Positions 53,895-64,000 of a stretch of 64,000 nucleotides of DNA are shown here, piece by piece. The stretch is from positions 2,108,001 to 2,172,000 of the forward strand of contig CP033784.1 of assembly GCA_003955985.1 (NCBI GenBank), read 5' to 3'. Positions within the stretch are counted from its first letter, which is position 1, and each line of letters starts with the position of its first letter. Made by a program: the position numbers and the translations under genes. Under the pieces are notes generated by a model that saw only the letters and a list, made by a program, of their open reading frames with translations, was not told the DNA's origin and ran no database searches. This DNA comes from Corynebacterium jeikeium. Its GTDB lineage: Bacteria; Actinomycetota; Actinomycetes; Mycobacteriales; Mycobacteriaceae.

Positions 53895-54012
53895 GGCTAC
53901 GGCCTTTGCCTTCGCTCCTATCGATGAGCTACTCACTGATGGCCACGCTACAGCGCAACGATAGGTGAATAGCGTGGCCACAAGTGCCGGGCACTACTGC
54001 GACCGTGCTCTA

Positions 54013-55824
54013 CTACGACTCAGACTTCGTCCCCGACTCCTCTGGGCTCTCTGATTCCGACTTTTCGCCAGACTCAAACTCGCCTTCAACGACCACATCG
54101 GACTGAATAACCAGACGTCCCTCTTCATCGTGGGTGTACTCAAAGCGCGGCAGCTCATTGCCCTCTTCGTCGTAGCCCGGCGCGGGTGCGGCTTCGTGCT
54201 TCTCCAACTTCTCTGGAGTATCGGTCTTCTCCCACTGGCGGGTAACCGGCTTGCGCACTGCCATGTGGTCATCACTCATGCCTTTGACCAAGGAGTACAT
54301 CATCACAAAGTGGAGGAAGAAGAACGGTACACCGATAACAATCACGGCAGACTGCAGCGCTTCCAGTGCGGTTTCACCAGAAATCAGCAGCAGAGAAGCT
54401 GCCACAGCACCAATCATGACGCCCCACAGCACGCGGTAGAAGGTCGGAGCCTTGTTTTCCTCACCGGTAGACATCATGTCCATCACCATCGAAGCGGAGT
54501 CAATGGAGGTGACGAAGAAGATCATAATCACAAAGAGCGCAAACACACTGACAAGGGTTGCCAGTGGGTACTGCTCCAGCAGGATAAATAGAGCCGGCGA
54601 GGGATCCCCTCCTTCGACGACTGGTTCCGTCAGAATGCCCGGCTGCTCATTTTCCAGTTCGAAGCCAGCGCGGCCGAAGATAGAGAACCACATGATTGAC
54701 ACGATTGTCGGCAGTGCAATCACACCGGCAATGAACTGACGCACAGTACGGCCGCGGGAAATACGGGCGACGAACATGCCCACAAATGGCGACCAGCAGA
54801 TTGTCCAGGCCCAGTAGAAGACCGTCCAGGCGCCCTGTTTCCAATTCGGGTTGACGTCGTAGGAGTCAGTCCAGAACATGATGCGAGGCAGCGCATCCAA
54901 GTAGACACCTGTCGTATCGACGGTCTGGCGCAGCAGCGTCAATGTCGGGCCCATGAGCAGCACGAAGACCATCAATGCCATGGCGGCCCAAATGTTCGCA
55001 TTGGACAACACCTTAATACCTTTGTCCAGACCGCGGGCCACGGAAATCGAGGCAATCACAATAATGATGGCAATCAGAATGAGCTGCACCATCGAGCTTT
55101 CCGGGGTACCGATTACACGTGCAGCACCGGAGTTAATCTGCAGCGCACCCATGCCCACCGATACCGCGATACCGACGACGGTACCGATGATGGCGACGGC
55201 GTCGATAAGCTTGCCCGGCCATGAGTAGATGCGGGTACCGAGCAGCGGCGCGAAGATGGAGGAGACGCGCGGCGGCAGGTGACGCTTGTAAATGAAGTAC
55301 CCCAGCGCGAGCCCCGGCAGCGCCATGATGACCCACATGTGAATACCCAGGTGGTAGATGGTAAATGCCATCGCAGTGTTCTGAGCTTCGCGGCTCATCG
55401 GCTCTTGACCGAACGGCGGGTTGTAAGCGTGGTTGAGCGGTTCAGCCACACCCCAGAACATCAGCATGGAGCCAGTACCACCGGCGAAGAGCATGCCGAA
55501 CCACTCGGCGATGGTGTATTCGGGCTCTTCGTCATCATCGCCAAGCTGGATGCGTCCGTAGCGGGACACAAACAAGCCGATGAGGAAGATAAAGCTTGCC
55601 GAGACACCACCGATGAACAGCCAGCCCATGTTAGACGTAACCCAATCGGAAGCGGCCGAGTAGGCATCCCGAGCGGTATCCCCCAGCGCTATGGTCACTG
55701 CCACAAAGAGGACAATGAAACCCATCGCCGTCGTGAAGATCAACGGGTCGGTCGGCAGGTTCTTAAGAAAACCGCCCGACTTCTTTTCTTGCGTTTTTAC
55801 TTGTGGCGTTTGTGTAGATCCCAT
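54013..55824 (-). CDS. BCCT-family osmolyte transporter (betaine/ectoine type)
   Basis: A 603-aa sodium-coupled carrier with 12 helices. The family block FYWAWTICWSPFVGMFVARISRG, with the Trp residues that bind the trimethylammonium group, is complete. GMLFAGGTGSMLMFWGVAEP, the first glycine stretch, is also clear. The N-terminus (KTQEKKSGGFL) is short, and the C-terminus is a long acidic tail of about 80 residues. In C. glutamicum, relatives (BetP, EctP, LcoP) take up glycine betaine, ectoine or proline. The exact substrate is unknown. The 185-base spacer to phoD (55825-56009) holds both divergent promoters. Confidence 0.93.
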   Translation of the reverse strand: MGSTQTPQVKTQEKKSGGFLKNLPTDPLIFTTAMGFIVLFVAVTIALGDTARDAYSAASDWVTSNMGWLFIGGVSASFIFLIGLFVSRYGRIQLGDDDEEPEYTIAEWFGMLFAGGTGSMLMFWGVAEPLNHAYNPPFGQEPMSREAQNTAMAFTIYHLGIHMWVIMALPGLALGYFIYKRHLPPRVSSIFAPLLGTRIYSWPGKLIDAVAIIGTVVGIAVSVGMGALQINSGAARVIGTPESSMVQLILIAIIIVIASISVARGLDKGIKVLSNANIWAAMALMVFVLLMGPTLTLLRQTVDTTGVYLDALPRIMFWTDSYDVNPNWKQGAWTVFYWAWTICWSPFVGMFVARISRGRTVRQFIAGVIALPTIVSIMWFSIFGRAGFELENEQPGILTEPVVEGGDPSPALFILLEQYPLATLVSVFALFVIMIFFVTSIDSASMVMDMMSTGEENKAPTFYRVLWGVMIGAVAASLLLISGETALEALQSAVIVIGVPFFFLHFVMMYSLVKGMSDDHMAVRKPVTRQWEKTDTPEKLEKHEAAPAPGYDEEGNELPRFEYTHDEEGRLVIQSDVVVEGEFESGEKSESESPEESGTKSES

Positions 55825-55981
55825 TATCGGGGTCAGCGCCTTTCACTTCTAGATTGTTTGTCTCAGAAAAGACAGCTCGGAAGACACATTCCTCCCAAGT
55901 CGGTTATCTACGTTACAAAAGGAAGCCCAGTCATTCTCAATAACTAAGCCTTTGTTCTGTAATTGCGACTTTTTCCTTCGA

Positions 55982-56004
55982 GTTCACGCTGGTTTAACTG
56001 AACG
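55982..56004 (+). promoter_or_regulatory. Possible Pho-type operator upstream of phoD
   Basis: GTTCAC (55982-55987), GTTTAAC (55992-55998) and GAAC repeat at about 10-base steps, like the pattern upstream of pstS at 17498-17526. Tentative, but both genes belong to phosphate acquisition. Confidence 0.3.
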
Positions 56005-56009
56005 TCAAA

Positions 56010-57620
56010 GTGGAAAACCTATCGTTCGACTCCATGCAGCTTTCCCGTCGCAGCGCTCTACGTTTAGGCGCATCCACCGCACTTGCCACTTCAGTCACGC
56101 TCGCTCATGCCTCTAGAGCTGCGGCTTCAGCTACACCGGGTTCGCCGTCACTGGCCTCCCCAGGGTTACTGCGTTCTCGGCCACAGCTCACCCACGGCGT
56201 TGCAAGTGGCGATATCCGCGGCGACGGCGCATTGATTTGGGCTCGCTCAGACCGCCCCGCCCATATGGTGGTTGAAACTGCTGCAACTGAGAGCTTCCAG
56301 AATGCCAAGGTATTCCGCAGTAACTCTCTGTTAACTCCAGACACTGACGGCACCGGACGTCTACGTGTCGTCGGTCTCGAACCGGGGCAGGAAATCTTCT
56401 ATCGTGTCACGCTCGAAGAGGCAGATACTGGAATCTGCTCTGATCCCGTTATCGGCACCTTCCGTACTGCCCCAAACCGCGCATCCAACATCCGCCTGCA
56501 CTGGTCCGGCGATGTCGCAGGTCAGGGTTGGGGAATTAACGACGAAATCGGTGGATACACCGGCTTTTCCACCATGATGGAGCGCAATCCAGACCTATTC
56601 ATTCACTCAGGCGATACCTGCTATGCCGACGGTCCGCTGGATGAATCCGTCACGCTTTCCGACGGCACTGTGTGGCGCAACCATGTCACTCCGGCCAAAT
56701 CCAAGGTTGCTGAAACCCTCGAAGAGTATCGTGGCCAGTACTCCTACAACCTCATGGACAAGAACTACTTGGCCTTCAATGCGCAGGTTCCGCAGCTAGT
56801 CCAGTGGGATGACCACGAAACAGTCAACAACTGGTACCCCAACGAAGTCCTAGACGACGATCGCTATACCGAGCGCGATGTCAACACCCTGGCCAAGCGT
56901 GCCTACCAGGCCTTCCATGAGTGGCAGCCAATTGATCAACAAATGGCTGTAGATGGGCGCGTCTACCGCAAGGTTTCCTACGGCCCGTTGCTAGACATAT
57001 TCATTCTGGATATGCGCAGTTACAAGGGAGAAAACACTTCCAATAATCCGCGCTCGACAACCGAAGAACCAATCCTTGGCGAAAAGCAGACCAACTGGTT
57101 AATCGACTCCCTCAAGGACTCCCGCGCGACGTGGAAGATTGTTGCTAATGACCTACCGCTTGGAATCATCGTCCCCGACGGCGACGATGGTGACCAAGAA
57201 AGCGTATCCAATGGTGCCGCCGGTGCACCTGCAGGACGTGAACGTGAAATCGCCCGCCTGCTCAGCGCCATTAAAGATGTTTCAAATGTCGTCTGGCTCA
57301 CCGCCGATGTGCACTACACCGCGGCTCACCACTACAGCCCAGAGCGCGCACAGTTCACCGACTTCGCACCCTTCTGGGAATTCGTCTCCGGTCCTCTCCA
57401 CGCGGGCGCATTCGGCCCCAACGAAATGGATTCGACCTTCGGGCCGAAGGTGGAGTACGTCCACGCACCGGGTAAAGACAATGCCAACGCCGACCCCACA
57501 CAGGACTTCCAGCACTTCGGCGAAGTCGATATCGACGGCGACTCACGCGAGATGACCGTCCGTCTGCTCACCACTCGTGGCACCGAGTTGTGGTCGACAA
57601 CGCTGAAGCCGCAGGCGTAG
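56010..57620 (+). CDS. phoD: Secreted alkaline phosphatase/phosphodiesterase PhoD, Tat-exported
   Basis: A 536-aa PhoD-type metallophosphatase. The N-terminus has a Tat signal (SRRSALRLGASTALATSV) and a cleavage region near ASRAAASA. The family N-terminal domain starts at THGVASGDIRGDGALIWARS. Metal-site blocks are WSGDVAGQGWG, HSGDTCYADGPL, VQWDDHETVNNW, LDMRSYK and WLTADVHYTAAHHYSPE. It releases phosphate from esters outside the cell and so serves the same response as pstSCAB. Starts at GTG 56010 or ATG 56034 are both compatible with the Tat motif. Confidence 0.93.
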   Translation: MENLSFDSMQLSRRSALRLGASTALATSVTLAHASRAAASATPGSPSLASPGLLRSRPQLTHGVASGDIRGDGALIWARSDRPAHMVVETAATESFQNAKVFRSNSLLTPDTDGTGRLRVVGLEPGQEIFYRVTLEEADTGICSDPVIGTFRTAPNRASNIRLHWSGDVAGQGWGINDEIGGYTGFSTMMERNPDLFIHSGDTCYADGPLDESVTLSDGTVWRNHVTPAKSKVAETLEEYRGQYSYNLMDKNYLAFNAQVPQLVQWDDHETVNNWYPNEVLDDDRYTERDVNTLAKRAYQAFHEWQPIDQQMAVDGRVYRKVSYGPLLDIFILDMRSYKGENTSNNPRSTTEEPILGEKQTNWLIDSLKDSRATWKIVANDLPLGIIVPDGDDGDQESVSNGAAGAPAGREREIARLLSAIKDVSNVVWLTADVHYTAAHHYSPERAQFTDFAPFWEFVSGPLHAGAFGPNEMDSTFGPKVEYVHAPGKDNANADPTQDFQHFGEVDIDGDSREMTVRLLTTRGTELWSTTLKPQA

Positions 57621-57656
57621 GCACACTGTTCAACAGCGCGTGGCGGTAGCCACTAA

Positions 57657-58855
57657 TTAGTGCGTTCCGCCACGCTTTACGACGGTCTCCTGCCCCGCAG
57701 CCTGCCAGGCCACAATGCCCCCGTCCAGATTGATGAGCTCCGGTATGGCGCCATCAGCCTCAATCTCGCTGGCCAACAGCTCAATTGCCTGTTGCGAGCG
57801 GGCACCCGAGTGGCAGTGAATCAGAACTCGTGGGTAGTTCGACTGGAGGTTCCGCTCAGCCCACGCTTCGCGAATCGCAGCCCACCCACGGCTGCGAATG
57901 TTGCCGAGTGGCACAAGCACAGATCCGGCAATGGCAGCCTCCGCGTGTTCTTCAGGCTCGCGTACATCGATGAGAGGCACACCCTCGGCAAGAAGCTCGT
58001 GCGCCGTGTTGGGGCCAATGCTGCGCATGCTCTGCGCCGGGGCCTCCTCATCCTCGGTCCACGAAGCTGCGCACACCTGCGCAATTTCGGTCAAGTCGGA
58101 AACGGGTTCGCGCTCCGGGTCGGCTGCAAAGGACAGTGGGCGGGTGGTTGCCTCCAGGGCGTCGATAAGCACGAGTTTGCCGACGGCGACCTTGCCGACA
58201 CCAGTGAGCACCTTGATAGCTTCGACGACCATCATGGAGCCGATCTGTCCGACCATTGCGCCGAGGACACCGCCTGCGGCGCACGACGGCACGGAGCCGG
58301 GATCGGGGATGTCGGGGTAAAGATCGCGAAGCATGGGGCCGTGGCCAGGCCAGAAGACGGACAGTTGCCCTGCGAACTGCAGAATCGTGGCCCAGACCAG
58401 CGGCGTTCCGGTCAGCTCCGCGGCATCGGAGGACAGGTAGCGCGTGGCGAAGTTGTCCGCGCCGTCGAGCACTACATCGTGAGTGGCGAAGAGCTCCTCA
58501 GCATTGTCGACGCTTAACCTGCCGACGATTGCGGTCACCGATGCCTCGGAGTCAAGGCGCCGCACGGCATCCGCGGCAGATTCGGCCTTCGGGCGACCAA
58601 TATCGGACTCACGGTGAATGACCTGGCGCTGAAGATTGGACTCGTCGACCACGTCATCGTCAATGATTGTGATATGCCCGACCCCTGCCCCGGCCAGGTA
58701 TAACAGCGCAGGCGATCCCAAGCCACCAGCTCCGATAACGAGGACGCGGGAGGATCGCAAAGTTCGCTGCCCCTCGGCACCAAAGCCCGGCAGTGTTAGG
58801 TGCCGCGCGTACCGGCGCAGGTCGCGGTCCGAAAGATTGACACCCTGCTCCGCCA

Positions 58856-58856
<1 letters not shown>
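57657..58856 (-). CDS. thiF: ThiF/MoeB adenylyltransferase fused to rhodanese domain
   Basis: A 399-aa fusion. Residues 1 to about 255 form the E1-like adenylyltransferase (VLVIGAGGLGSPALLYLAGA, VLDGADNFATRYLSSDAA) that activates the C-terminal glycine of ThiS. Residues about 285-399 form a rhodanese domain with active Cys in LIHCHSGARSQQAIELLA that can hand over sulfur. The zinc CxxC pairs of MoeB are not seen. The ATG overlaps the thiG stop by one base (TAATG). It is the last gene of thiO-thiS-thiG-thiF. Confidence 0.93.
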
Positions 58857-59964
<1,108 letters not shown>

Positions 59965-59977
59965 AAGCGAGCCTCCT

Positions 59978-61174
59978 CTAATCGCTGAAGCGGAATGGAT
60001 TGACGGCGGAAAGAAGCGCCGGGTCGTTGTCATTTTCCCGACCTGCGACGACATCGGCCGTGAGTTTGGAACCGATGGCCGTAAGCAGAATGCCGTGACG
60101 GAAGTAGCCGGTGGACACGGTCAATCCAGGAACCACGCGGCCAATCATGGGGACATCGTCCGGGGAGCCAGGCCGGGCGCGGGCGGTCATCTCGTAGATT
60201 TCGCAGTCGAGAATGCCGGGCACCAGGCGGTATGCGTCGCGGAGTAGCTGGTGGACTCCTTCGGCGGAGACACCGGTCAGGTCATCTTCACGCGAGGTTG
60301 CGCCGAGCACGACGGTGCCGTCGGCACGCGGGACGATATAAACCGGACGCCCCTGAACCACACCGCGAATAGTGCGGGTGACCAGCGGCTGCAAGCGCTC
60401 CGGCACCCGCAGACGCAGCACATCCCCATAGACCGGGCGCAGCGGCAGATTCAGATTCTCCGGCAGACCGGCCATATCGGCGGTGTTCAGCCCCGCAGCC
60501 AGAACGACCTCATCGGCGAGGTAGTCATTTCCGTCCGTGCCGCGCAGCCCAATGGCTTGGCGGGGGTCGGCATCGGAAGCGTAAATAACCTCTTCCGCGC
60601 GGGTGCGGATGACGCGGTCTCCCAGAATGGTCAGCAACGCTTCGGCGAGCAGACGCGGATTGACCTGGTGATCTCCCGGAATATCCACCGCACCAACACA
60701 GCCCGGCCCCAGTGCCGGTTCTGCCCGGCGCGCCTCGGTGGCGGTGATGCGGTTGATCTCCATGCCCATGTCATGCTGCAGCTCAACGAGCTCGCTGAGT
60801 GTCTGCCGGTCAGCGGCATCGCCCGCACAAACAAACGTGGAATTCTCGATATAGCCAACATCGTGGCCCGATTCCTCGGCGATGGCCTGGGCAAAGTCGC
60901 GGTAGAGCTTGCCCGATTCCACCATCAGCGGATACAGCGTCGGCTGATCCCACACGACTTCGGCAACCGGCGCCAGCATGCCAGCCGCGGCGAAGGTTGC
61001 GCCGGAAACGGGCTCGGCATCGAGGACGGTCACATCGAATCCCTGGCGGAGTAGTCTCCATGCCGTCGCCAAGCCGATAATGCCCGCGCCTGCGATAACA
61101 ACGCTTGACGACGTATTCCCTGTGCCGCCCTCACTTGTCGAGGCGGCACCCATAGCGGCAGCATTCACTGCCAT
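59978..61174 (-). CDS. thiO: Glycine oxidase ThiO
   Basis: ThiO (398 aa) is a FAD enzyme that oxidises glycine to the imine needed by ThiG in aerobic bacteria. The dinucleotide fold is VVIAGAGIIGLATAWRLLRQ. Other blocks are AAAGMLAP, VDIPGDHQVNPRLLAEALL, VLGATSREDD and YFRHGILLTAIGS. ATG 61174 lies directly behind GGAGGGAGGA, which is also the 3' edge of the TPP aptamer. A frame running further upstream to 61441 reads through the riboswitch and is not real. Confidence 0.94.
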   Translation of the reverse strand: MAVNAAAMGAASTSEGGTGNTSSSVVIAGAGIIGLATAWRLLRQGFDVTVLDAEPVSGATFAAAGMLAPVAEVVWDQPTLYPLMVESGKLYRDFAQAIAEESGHDVGYIENSTFVCAGDAADRQTLSELVELQHDMGMEINRITATEARRAEPALGPGCVGAVDIPGDHQVNPRLLAEALLTILGDRVIRTRAEEVIYASDADPRQAIGLRGTDGNDYLADEVVLAAGLNTADMAGLPENLNLPLRPVYGDVLRLRVPERLQPLVTRTIRGVVQGRPVYIVPRADGTVVLGATSREDDLTGVSAEGVHQLLRDAYRLVPGILDCEIYEMTARARPGSPDDVPMIGRVVPGLTVSTGYFRHGILLTAIGSKLTADVVAGRENDNDPALLSAVNPFRFSD

Positions 61175-61177
61175 TCC

Positions 61178-61256
61178 TCCCTCCGGCGGCATAACCCGCA
61201 TCAGGTAAAAGCGGTCGGCGTTACTCGCCCTCTCAGCCAGCGGCATCTCATCGATA
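61178..61256 (-). ncRNA. TPP riboswitch (THI element)
   Basis: The minus strand carries both conserved parts of the thiamine-pyrophosphate aptamer: GCTGGCTGAGAGG (5' part) and ACCTGATGCGGGTTATGCCG, followed by CCGGAGGGAGGA (3' part). It precedes thiO by only a few bases. The aptamer 3' strand contains the ribosome binding site, so TPP binding would hide it and stop translation of thiO and the genes after it. No separate terminator hairpin is visible. Confidence 0.93.
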
Positions 61257-61353
61257 CCGAGTACGGCTCCCGCGGAACGTGGTACTCCCCCATCATATGA
61301 CTTCGGACTCACCGCCACGACACCGCATCCCCAACCTCGCCTAACATGGGGAC

Positions 61354-62112
61354 ATGAACGCCTCATCAGCCGCCACTCGCACAACACGACGCGCCCTGCT
61401 TGCCGACGCCCGCCTGTACCTCTGCACCGACTCGCGCGCATCCCGTGGTGATCTGCGCGAGTTCCTGCACGCCTGTTACGAAGGCGGCACCGACATCATC
61501 CAGCTGCGCGACAAGAAAGTCGACACCCGCGACGAGATCGCCGCCGTGGAGACCCTCGCCGAGGTCGCCGCTGAACACGGCAAGCTCTTCGCCGTCAATG
61601 ACCGCGCCGACATTGCCGCACTGACCGGCGCAGACATCCTGCATGTGGGCCAGGAAGACCTCAGCACCGAGCAGGCCCGCCAGATCGTTGGCCCCGAGGT
61701 TCTCATCGGCCGCTCCAACCGAAATCTGGACATGTTCGCCGCCTCGCTTGCCGACGATGGCATCGATTACGCGGTAATCGGCCCGGTGTATGCCACCCCG
61801 ACGAAGCCCGACCGTCAACCCGTCGGAGTCGAGATGGTCCGTGAAGCTGCGGCACTCGTGCGGAGGGTGCGTGCACAGGGTTCAGCGGAGTCCCACCAGG
61901 ATTCCGTGGCCGATATTGTGCGCCCGCACGACCGCGGCGCAAGTGACCCGGTAAAGCCATGGTGGGCAATCGGCGGTATCAACGCCGAGACCGCCGGCGA
62001 AGTTATCGCCGCTGGCGCGGAGCGCATTGTGGTGGTTCGCGCACTAACCGAGGCAGCAAATCCGGAAGAGGCAGCGCGTGCTCTGCGCGCTGTGGTTTCA
62101 CCAAGGAGCTAG
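61354..62112 (+). CDS. thiE: Thiamine-phosphate synthase
   Basis: ThiE (252 aa) joins the thiazole and pyrimidine halves to thiamine phosphate. The barrel shows LYLCTDSRASRGDLREF, IIQLRDKKVDTRDEI, FAVNDRADIAALTGADILHV, VIGPVYATPTKPDRQPVG and WWAIGGINAETAGEVIAAGA. The insertion at about residues 172-200 is longer than usual. It is divergent from thiO, so the TPP riboswitch does not control it. A TAACAT -10 candidate (61342-61347) ends six bases before the ATG, and no ribosome binding site is seen, so it may be leaderless. Confidence 0.94.
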   Translation: MNASSAATRTTRRALLADARLYLCTDSRASRGDLREFLHACYEGGTDIIQLRDKKVDTRDEIAAVETLAEVAAEHGKLFAVNDRADIAALTGADILHVGQEDLSTEQARQIVGPEVLIGRSNRNLDMFAASLADDGIDYAVIGPVYATPTKPDRQPVGVEMVREAAALVRRVRAQGSAESHQDSVADIVRPHDRGASDPVKPWWAIGGINAETAGEVIAAGAERIVVVRALTEAANPEEAARALRAVVSPRS

Positions 62113-62118
62113 GACGCT

Positions 62119-62460
62119 GTGAATATTAATTCACAACAAGACGACCTTCTGACTCAAGCTAAAGCGAATAGCAATGGCCGCGCTGCGGAAATTGTTGTCC
62201 ACGACGGTCCGCTGCGCCAGACTCTCATCGCACTGACTGAAGGAACTGAGCTTTCCGCCCATAACTCGCCGCCCGCAGCCTCGATGCTTGTGCTTGTTGG
62301 CGAAGTTGAAATCACCGGTGCCGATAAAACCACGATTTCCGAGGGCAATCTCAAAGTGCTCACCCACGTCAAGCACGGAGTGAAGGCTCTAGCGGATTCC
62401 GTGTTTTTGCTGACCACGGTCACAGGCGTCGACGGAATCGACAGCCACGGCGACAAGTAG
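62119..62460 (+). CDS. Small cupin-like protein
   Basis: A 113-aa single-domain protein with a cupin-like strand pattern: GPLRQTLIALTEGTELSAHN, ASMLVLVGEVEITG and GNLKVLTHVKHGVKALADSV. The usual metal-binding His cluster of the first cupin motif is reduced to one His (SAHNSPP), so metal binding is doubtful. It starts with GTG only six bases after the thiE stop and is surely co-transcribed with it. A role in thiamine metabolism is not established. Confidence 0.75.
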   Translation: MNINSQQDDLLTQAKANSNGRAAEIVVHDGPLRQTLIALTEGTELSAHNSPPAASMLVLVGEVEITGADKTTISEGNLKVLTHVKHGVKALADSVFLLTTVTGVDGIDSHGDK

Positions 62461-62470
62461 CAATCAGCTC

Positions 62471-63172
62471 CTACTCCCCGGCGAACGTCTCCAACTGCCG
62501 AATGGCACCCGAGACAATCAACAGGTCACCTGCGGTAATGCGGTCGTCGGCAAGCGCGGGGCGGAAGCGCTGACCGCGCTTTTGTACGGCGACGACCGTA
62601 ATCGGTGCGCTCTGGTTAATCTCCGCCACGGTCTTATCCAGGCAATGGATCGGCGGCGCGACCTTACCGACTGCGTAGTCGCGATCGAACTCCAGGAAGT
62701 CCTGGACCTTGCCGCCGATTAGGTGCGCAATACGACGGCCAGTGTCGGCCTCCGGGCGAATGACGTGGTGAACACCGATCTGGCCCAGAATCTTGGCGTG
62801 GGCCTGGTTATCGGCCTTTGCCCAAATCAGCGGCACATCCATGTCCACCAGTGCGGACGCGGTCAGCAACGACGCCTCGATATCACTGCCGATTGCAATG
62901 ACCACGCGTTCGGCTTCATCGACACCGAGCTGCTTCAGTACTTCCGGCATGGTGGTGTCGGCGGTAACCACGTGATCGAAGGTCGAGGACAGCTCCTGAA
63001 CCACCTTTTCGCGGTGGTCTACGCAGAGAACCTCGATACCGCCAGCGACCAGCTCCTCGCCGAGCGCCTGTCCGAAACGCCCCATGCCGAGAATGACAAC
63101 AGGAGAAGAGCTGGCTTGGTTGGCGAAATGCTCTGCAAAACCAGCAAACGGATTGAATTTCGAGTTAGCCAA
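62471..63172 (-). CDS. ktrA: Potassium uptake regulatory subunit KtrA/TrkA
   Basis: A 233-aa cytoplasmic gating subunit. The RCK-N domain has VVILGMGRFGQALGEELVAG, ADTTMPEVLKQLGVDEAERV and IWAKADNQAHAKILGQIGVH. The RCK-C domain follows from about residue 155. It binds nucleotides and controls the KtrB channel. The start is TTG 63172 (AAAGG eight bases upstream), overlapping the ktrB stop by eight bases. ATG 63199 is possible. Confidence 0.92.
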   Translation of the reverse strand: MANSKFNPFAGFAEHFANQASSSPVVILGMGRFGQALGEELVAGGIEVLCVDHREKVVQELSSTFDHVVTADTTMPEVLKQLGVDEAERVVIAIGSDIEASLLTASALVDMDVPLIWAKADNQAHAKILGQIGVHHVIRPEADTGRRIAHLIGGKVQDFLEFDRDYAVGKVAPPIHCLDKTVAEINQSAPITVVAVQKRGQRFRPALADDRITAGDLLIVSGAIRQLETFAGE

Positions 63173-64000
63173 TGAAGGGCCTTTCTTCCGGATATTCATA
63201 GACGCGCTGGCGTGGGCGGGCGGCCAAGGCCGTCGCCAAGGCGATTGGGCCAACACGACCGGTGAACATCAGCACGATGAAGATTGCCTGTGCCGCCACC
63301 GGTAGGTCAGCGGTGATACCTGTGGAAAGGCCTACCGTGGCGAAGGCACTGACTACTTCAAAAAGGATTTGGTCAGTAGAAAACTGTGGCGCTATGAAAC
63401 TGACGGCGATTACTGCCAGAAATACCTGGCCAATACCGAATGCAAGAACAACGAGGGCCTGGCGCAGCACCTTTGGGTTCAGGCGCCGCCTAGCCACGGA
63501 TACAGAGGTGTCACCGCGAATCTCCGCGAGAACGGCGGCGAGAATGACGGCCGACGTCGTGATTTTCACGCCACCTGCGGTACCACCGGTGCCGCCGCCA
63601 ATGAACATGAGGAAGTCCGTGCCCAGCAGTGTCGACGGGTGAAAGTCTGCGTAATCGAGTGCGTTGAACCCCGCGGTACGCGGGCTCACACCAGCGAAGA
63701 ATGAGTTGAGTATCTTCTCCCCCGTGGTGAATCCAGACATGGCATTGGACCACTCACCAAATGCCACCATGAGCGTGCCCAAGGCAATCAGCAGGATGGT
63801 GCCTTTAATGGTGAAGCGAGTAGTCAATGACCAGCGCTTAGGCAGCTGTCCTCGAGTGCGAACGCTGAGCCACGTCTTCAGGTGCCGCCAAGCCTCAAGC
63901 AAAACCGGAAAACCCAGACCACCCACAATGAGGGCGAAGGCCAGGGGCAATAGCACCCAGGTATCACTGAAAAATCCCATGACATTGTCGGTATACAGAG
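63165..64000 (-). CDS. ktrB: Potassium uptake channel subunit KtrB/TrkH, C-terminal part
   Basis: The frame stays open to the right edge, so the N-terminus lies beyond the window. At least 278 residues are visible. Filter-like turns are SPRTAGFNALDYAD, GGGTGGTAGGVKITTSAVIL and FATVGLSTGIT, with membrane helices between. With KtrA it forms the potassium (often sodium-dependent) uptake system in the cell membrane. The C-terminus ends YPEERPFIG. Confidence 0.93.
   Translation of the reverse strand, partial: LYTDNVMGFFSDTWVLLPLAFALIVGGLGFPVLLEAWRHLKTWLSVRTRGQLPKRWSLTTRFTIKGTILLIALGTLMVAFGEWSNAMSGFTTGEKILNSFFAGVSPRTAGFNALDYADFHPSTLLGTDFLMFIGGGTGGTAGGVKITTSAVILAAVLAEIRGDTSVSVARRRLNPKVLRQALVVLAFGIGQVFLAVIAVSFIAPQFSTDQILFEVVSAFATVGLSTGITADLPVAAQAIFIVLMFTGRVGPIALATALAARPRQRVYEYPEERPFIG

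Noticed and set aside
57630..57655. Small hairpin between phoD and thiF as a terminator
   Set aside because: The stem GTGGC/GCCAC is only five pairs and no T run follows.
61175..61441. Upstream extension of thiO
   Set aside because: It translates through the TPP aptamer and the divergent thiE start. A ribosome binding site and family N-terminus mark ATG 61174.

Overview
The window looks like chromosome of a Corynebacterium species. Supporting this are a mycothiol synthase (mshD), a high-affinity phosphate operon (pstSCAB), a cydABDC block, a gluABCD-type glutamate uptake operon, a fadA2-fabG4-htdX-like lipid cluster, two IS1249-type insertion sequences (a family first described in C. xerosis), a moderately high GC content, and many genes with GTG/TTG or leaderless starts. 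The species cannot be fixed from the sequence alone.

Layout. 1-2620: partial gene end, then tRNA-Phe and tRNA-Asp, an IS1249-like element (IS-A) sitting beside a small repeat element, and a second identical tRNA-Asp with tRNA-Glu. 2819-9655: Nudix hydrolase, tRNA-Lys and the cytochrome bd oxidase locus cydABDC. 9725-17395: dus, phoU and the pst operon. 17737-23009: mshD, LmeA-like protein, nitrobindin-like protein, pabC-like lyase, ygfZ-like protein and a DUF3073 gene. 23128-24533: intact IS1249-like element (IS-B) with a perfect 8-bp target duplication. 24794-36169: purM, purF, SCP-like gene, thioesterase, VTT-domain protein, CHAP-like protein, glutathione peroxidase, deacetylase-like protein, then purC-ptrB-bluB. 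36466-40210: thiolase, long FabG and MaoC hydratase. 40560-42643: nrdI-nrdF-flavin reductase. 42764-48819: VOC protein, vWA protein, a miniature repeat element, lipase, purB and a MarR regulator. 49067-57620: MFS exporter, gluABCD, BCCT transporter, PhoD phosphatase. 57657-62460: thiamine genes thiF-thiG-thiS-thiO under a TPP riboswitch, with divergent thiE and a cupin gene. 62471-64000: ktrA-ktrB potassium uptake (ktrB runs off the window).

The most interesting find is the nrdI-nrdF-flavin reductase operon. The NrdF radical subunit keeps Asp82, His116, Tyr120 and His210, but the three glutamates that normally bind the dimetal centre are Gln113, Ser173 and Lys207. This is the QSK signature of the metal-free class Ie ribonucleotide reductases that use a DOPA radical. 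It is preceded by a perfect 22-bp palindrome, followed by a putative FMN reductase, and has no nrdE beside it.

Other structure: a dispersed miniature element (three copies plus a related inverted repeat) whose ends match the IS1249 terminal repeats; an 11-bp word, GCTT(TA/GA/AA/GC)CGACG, found 31 times on both strands; twin operator-like sites around the -10 box of the MFS exporter; a CydD that lacks the ABC signature region; and a large nested stem-loop between pstS and pstC.
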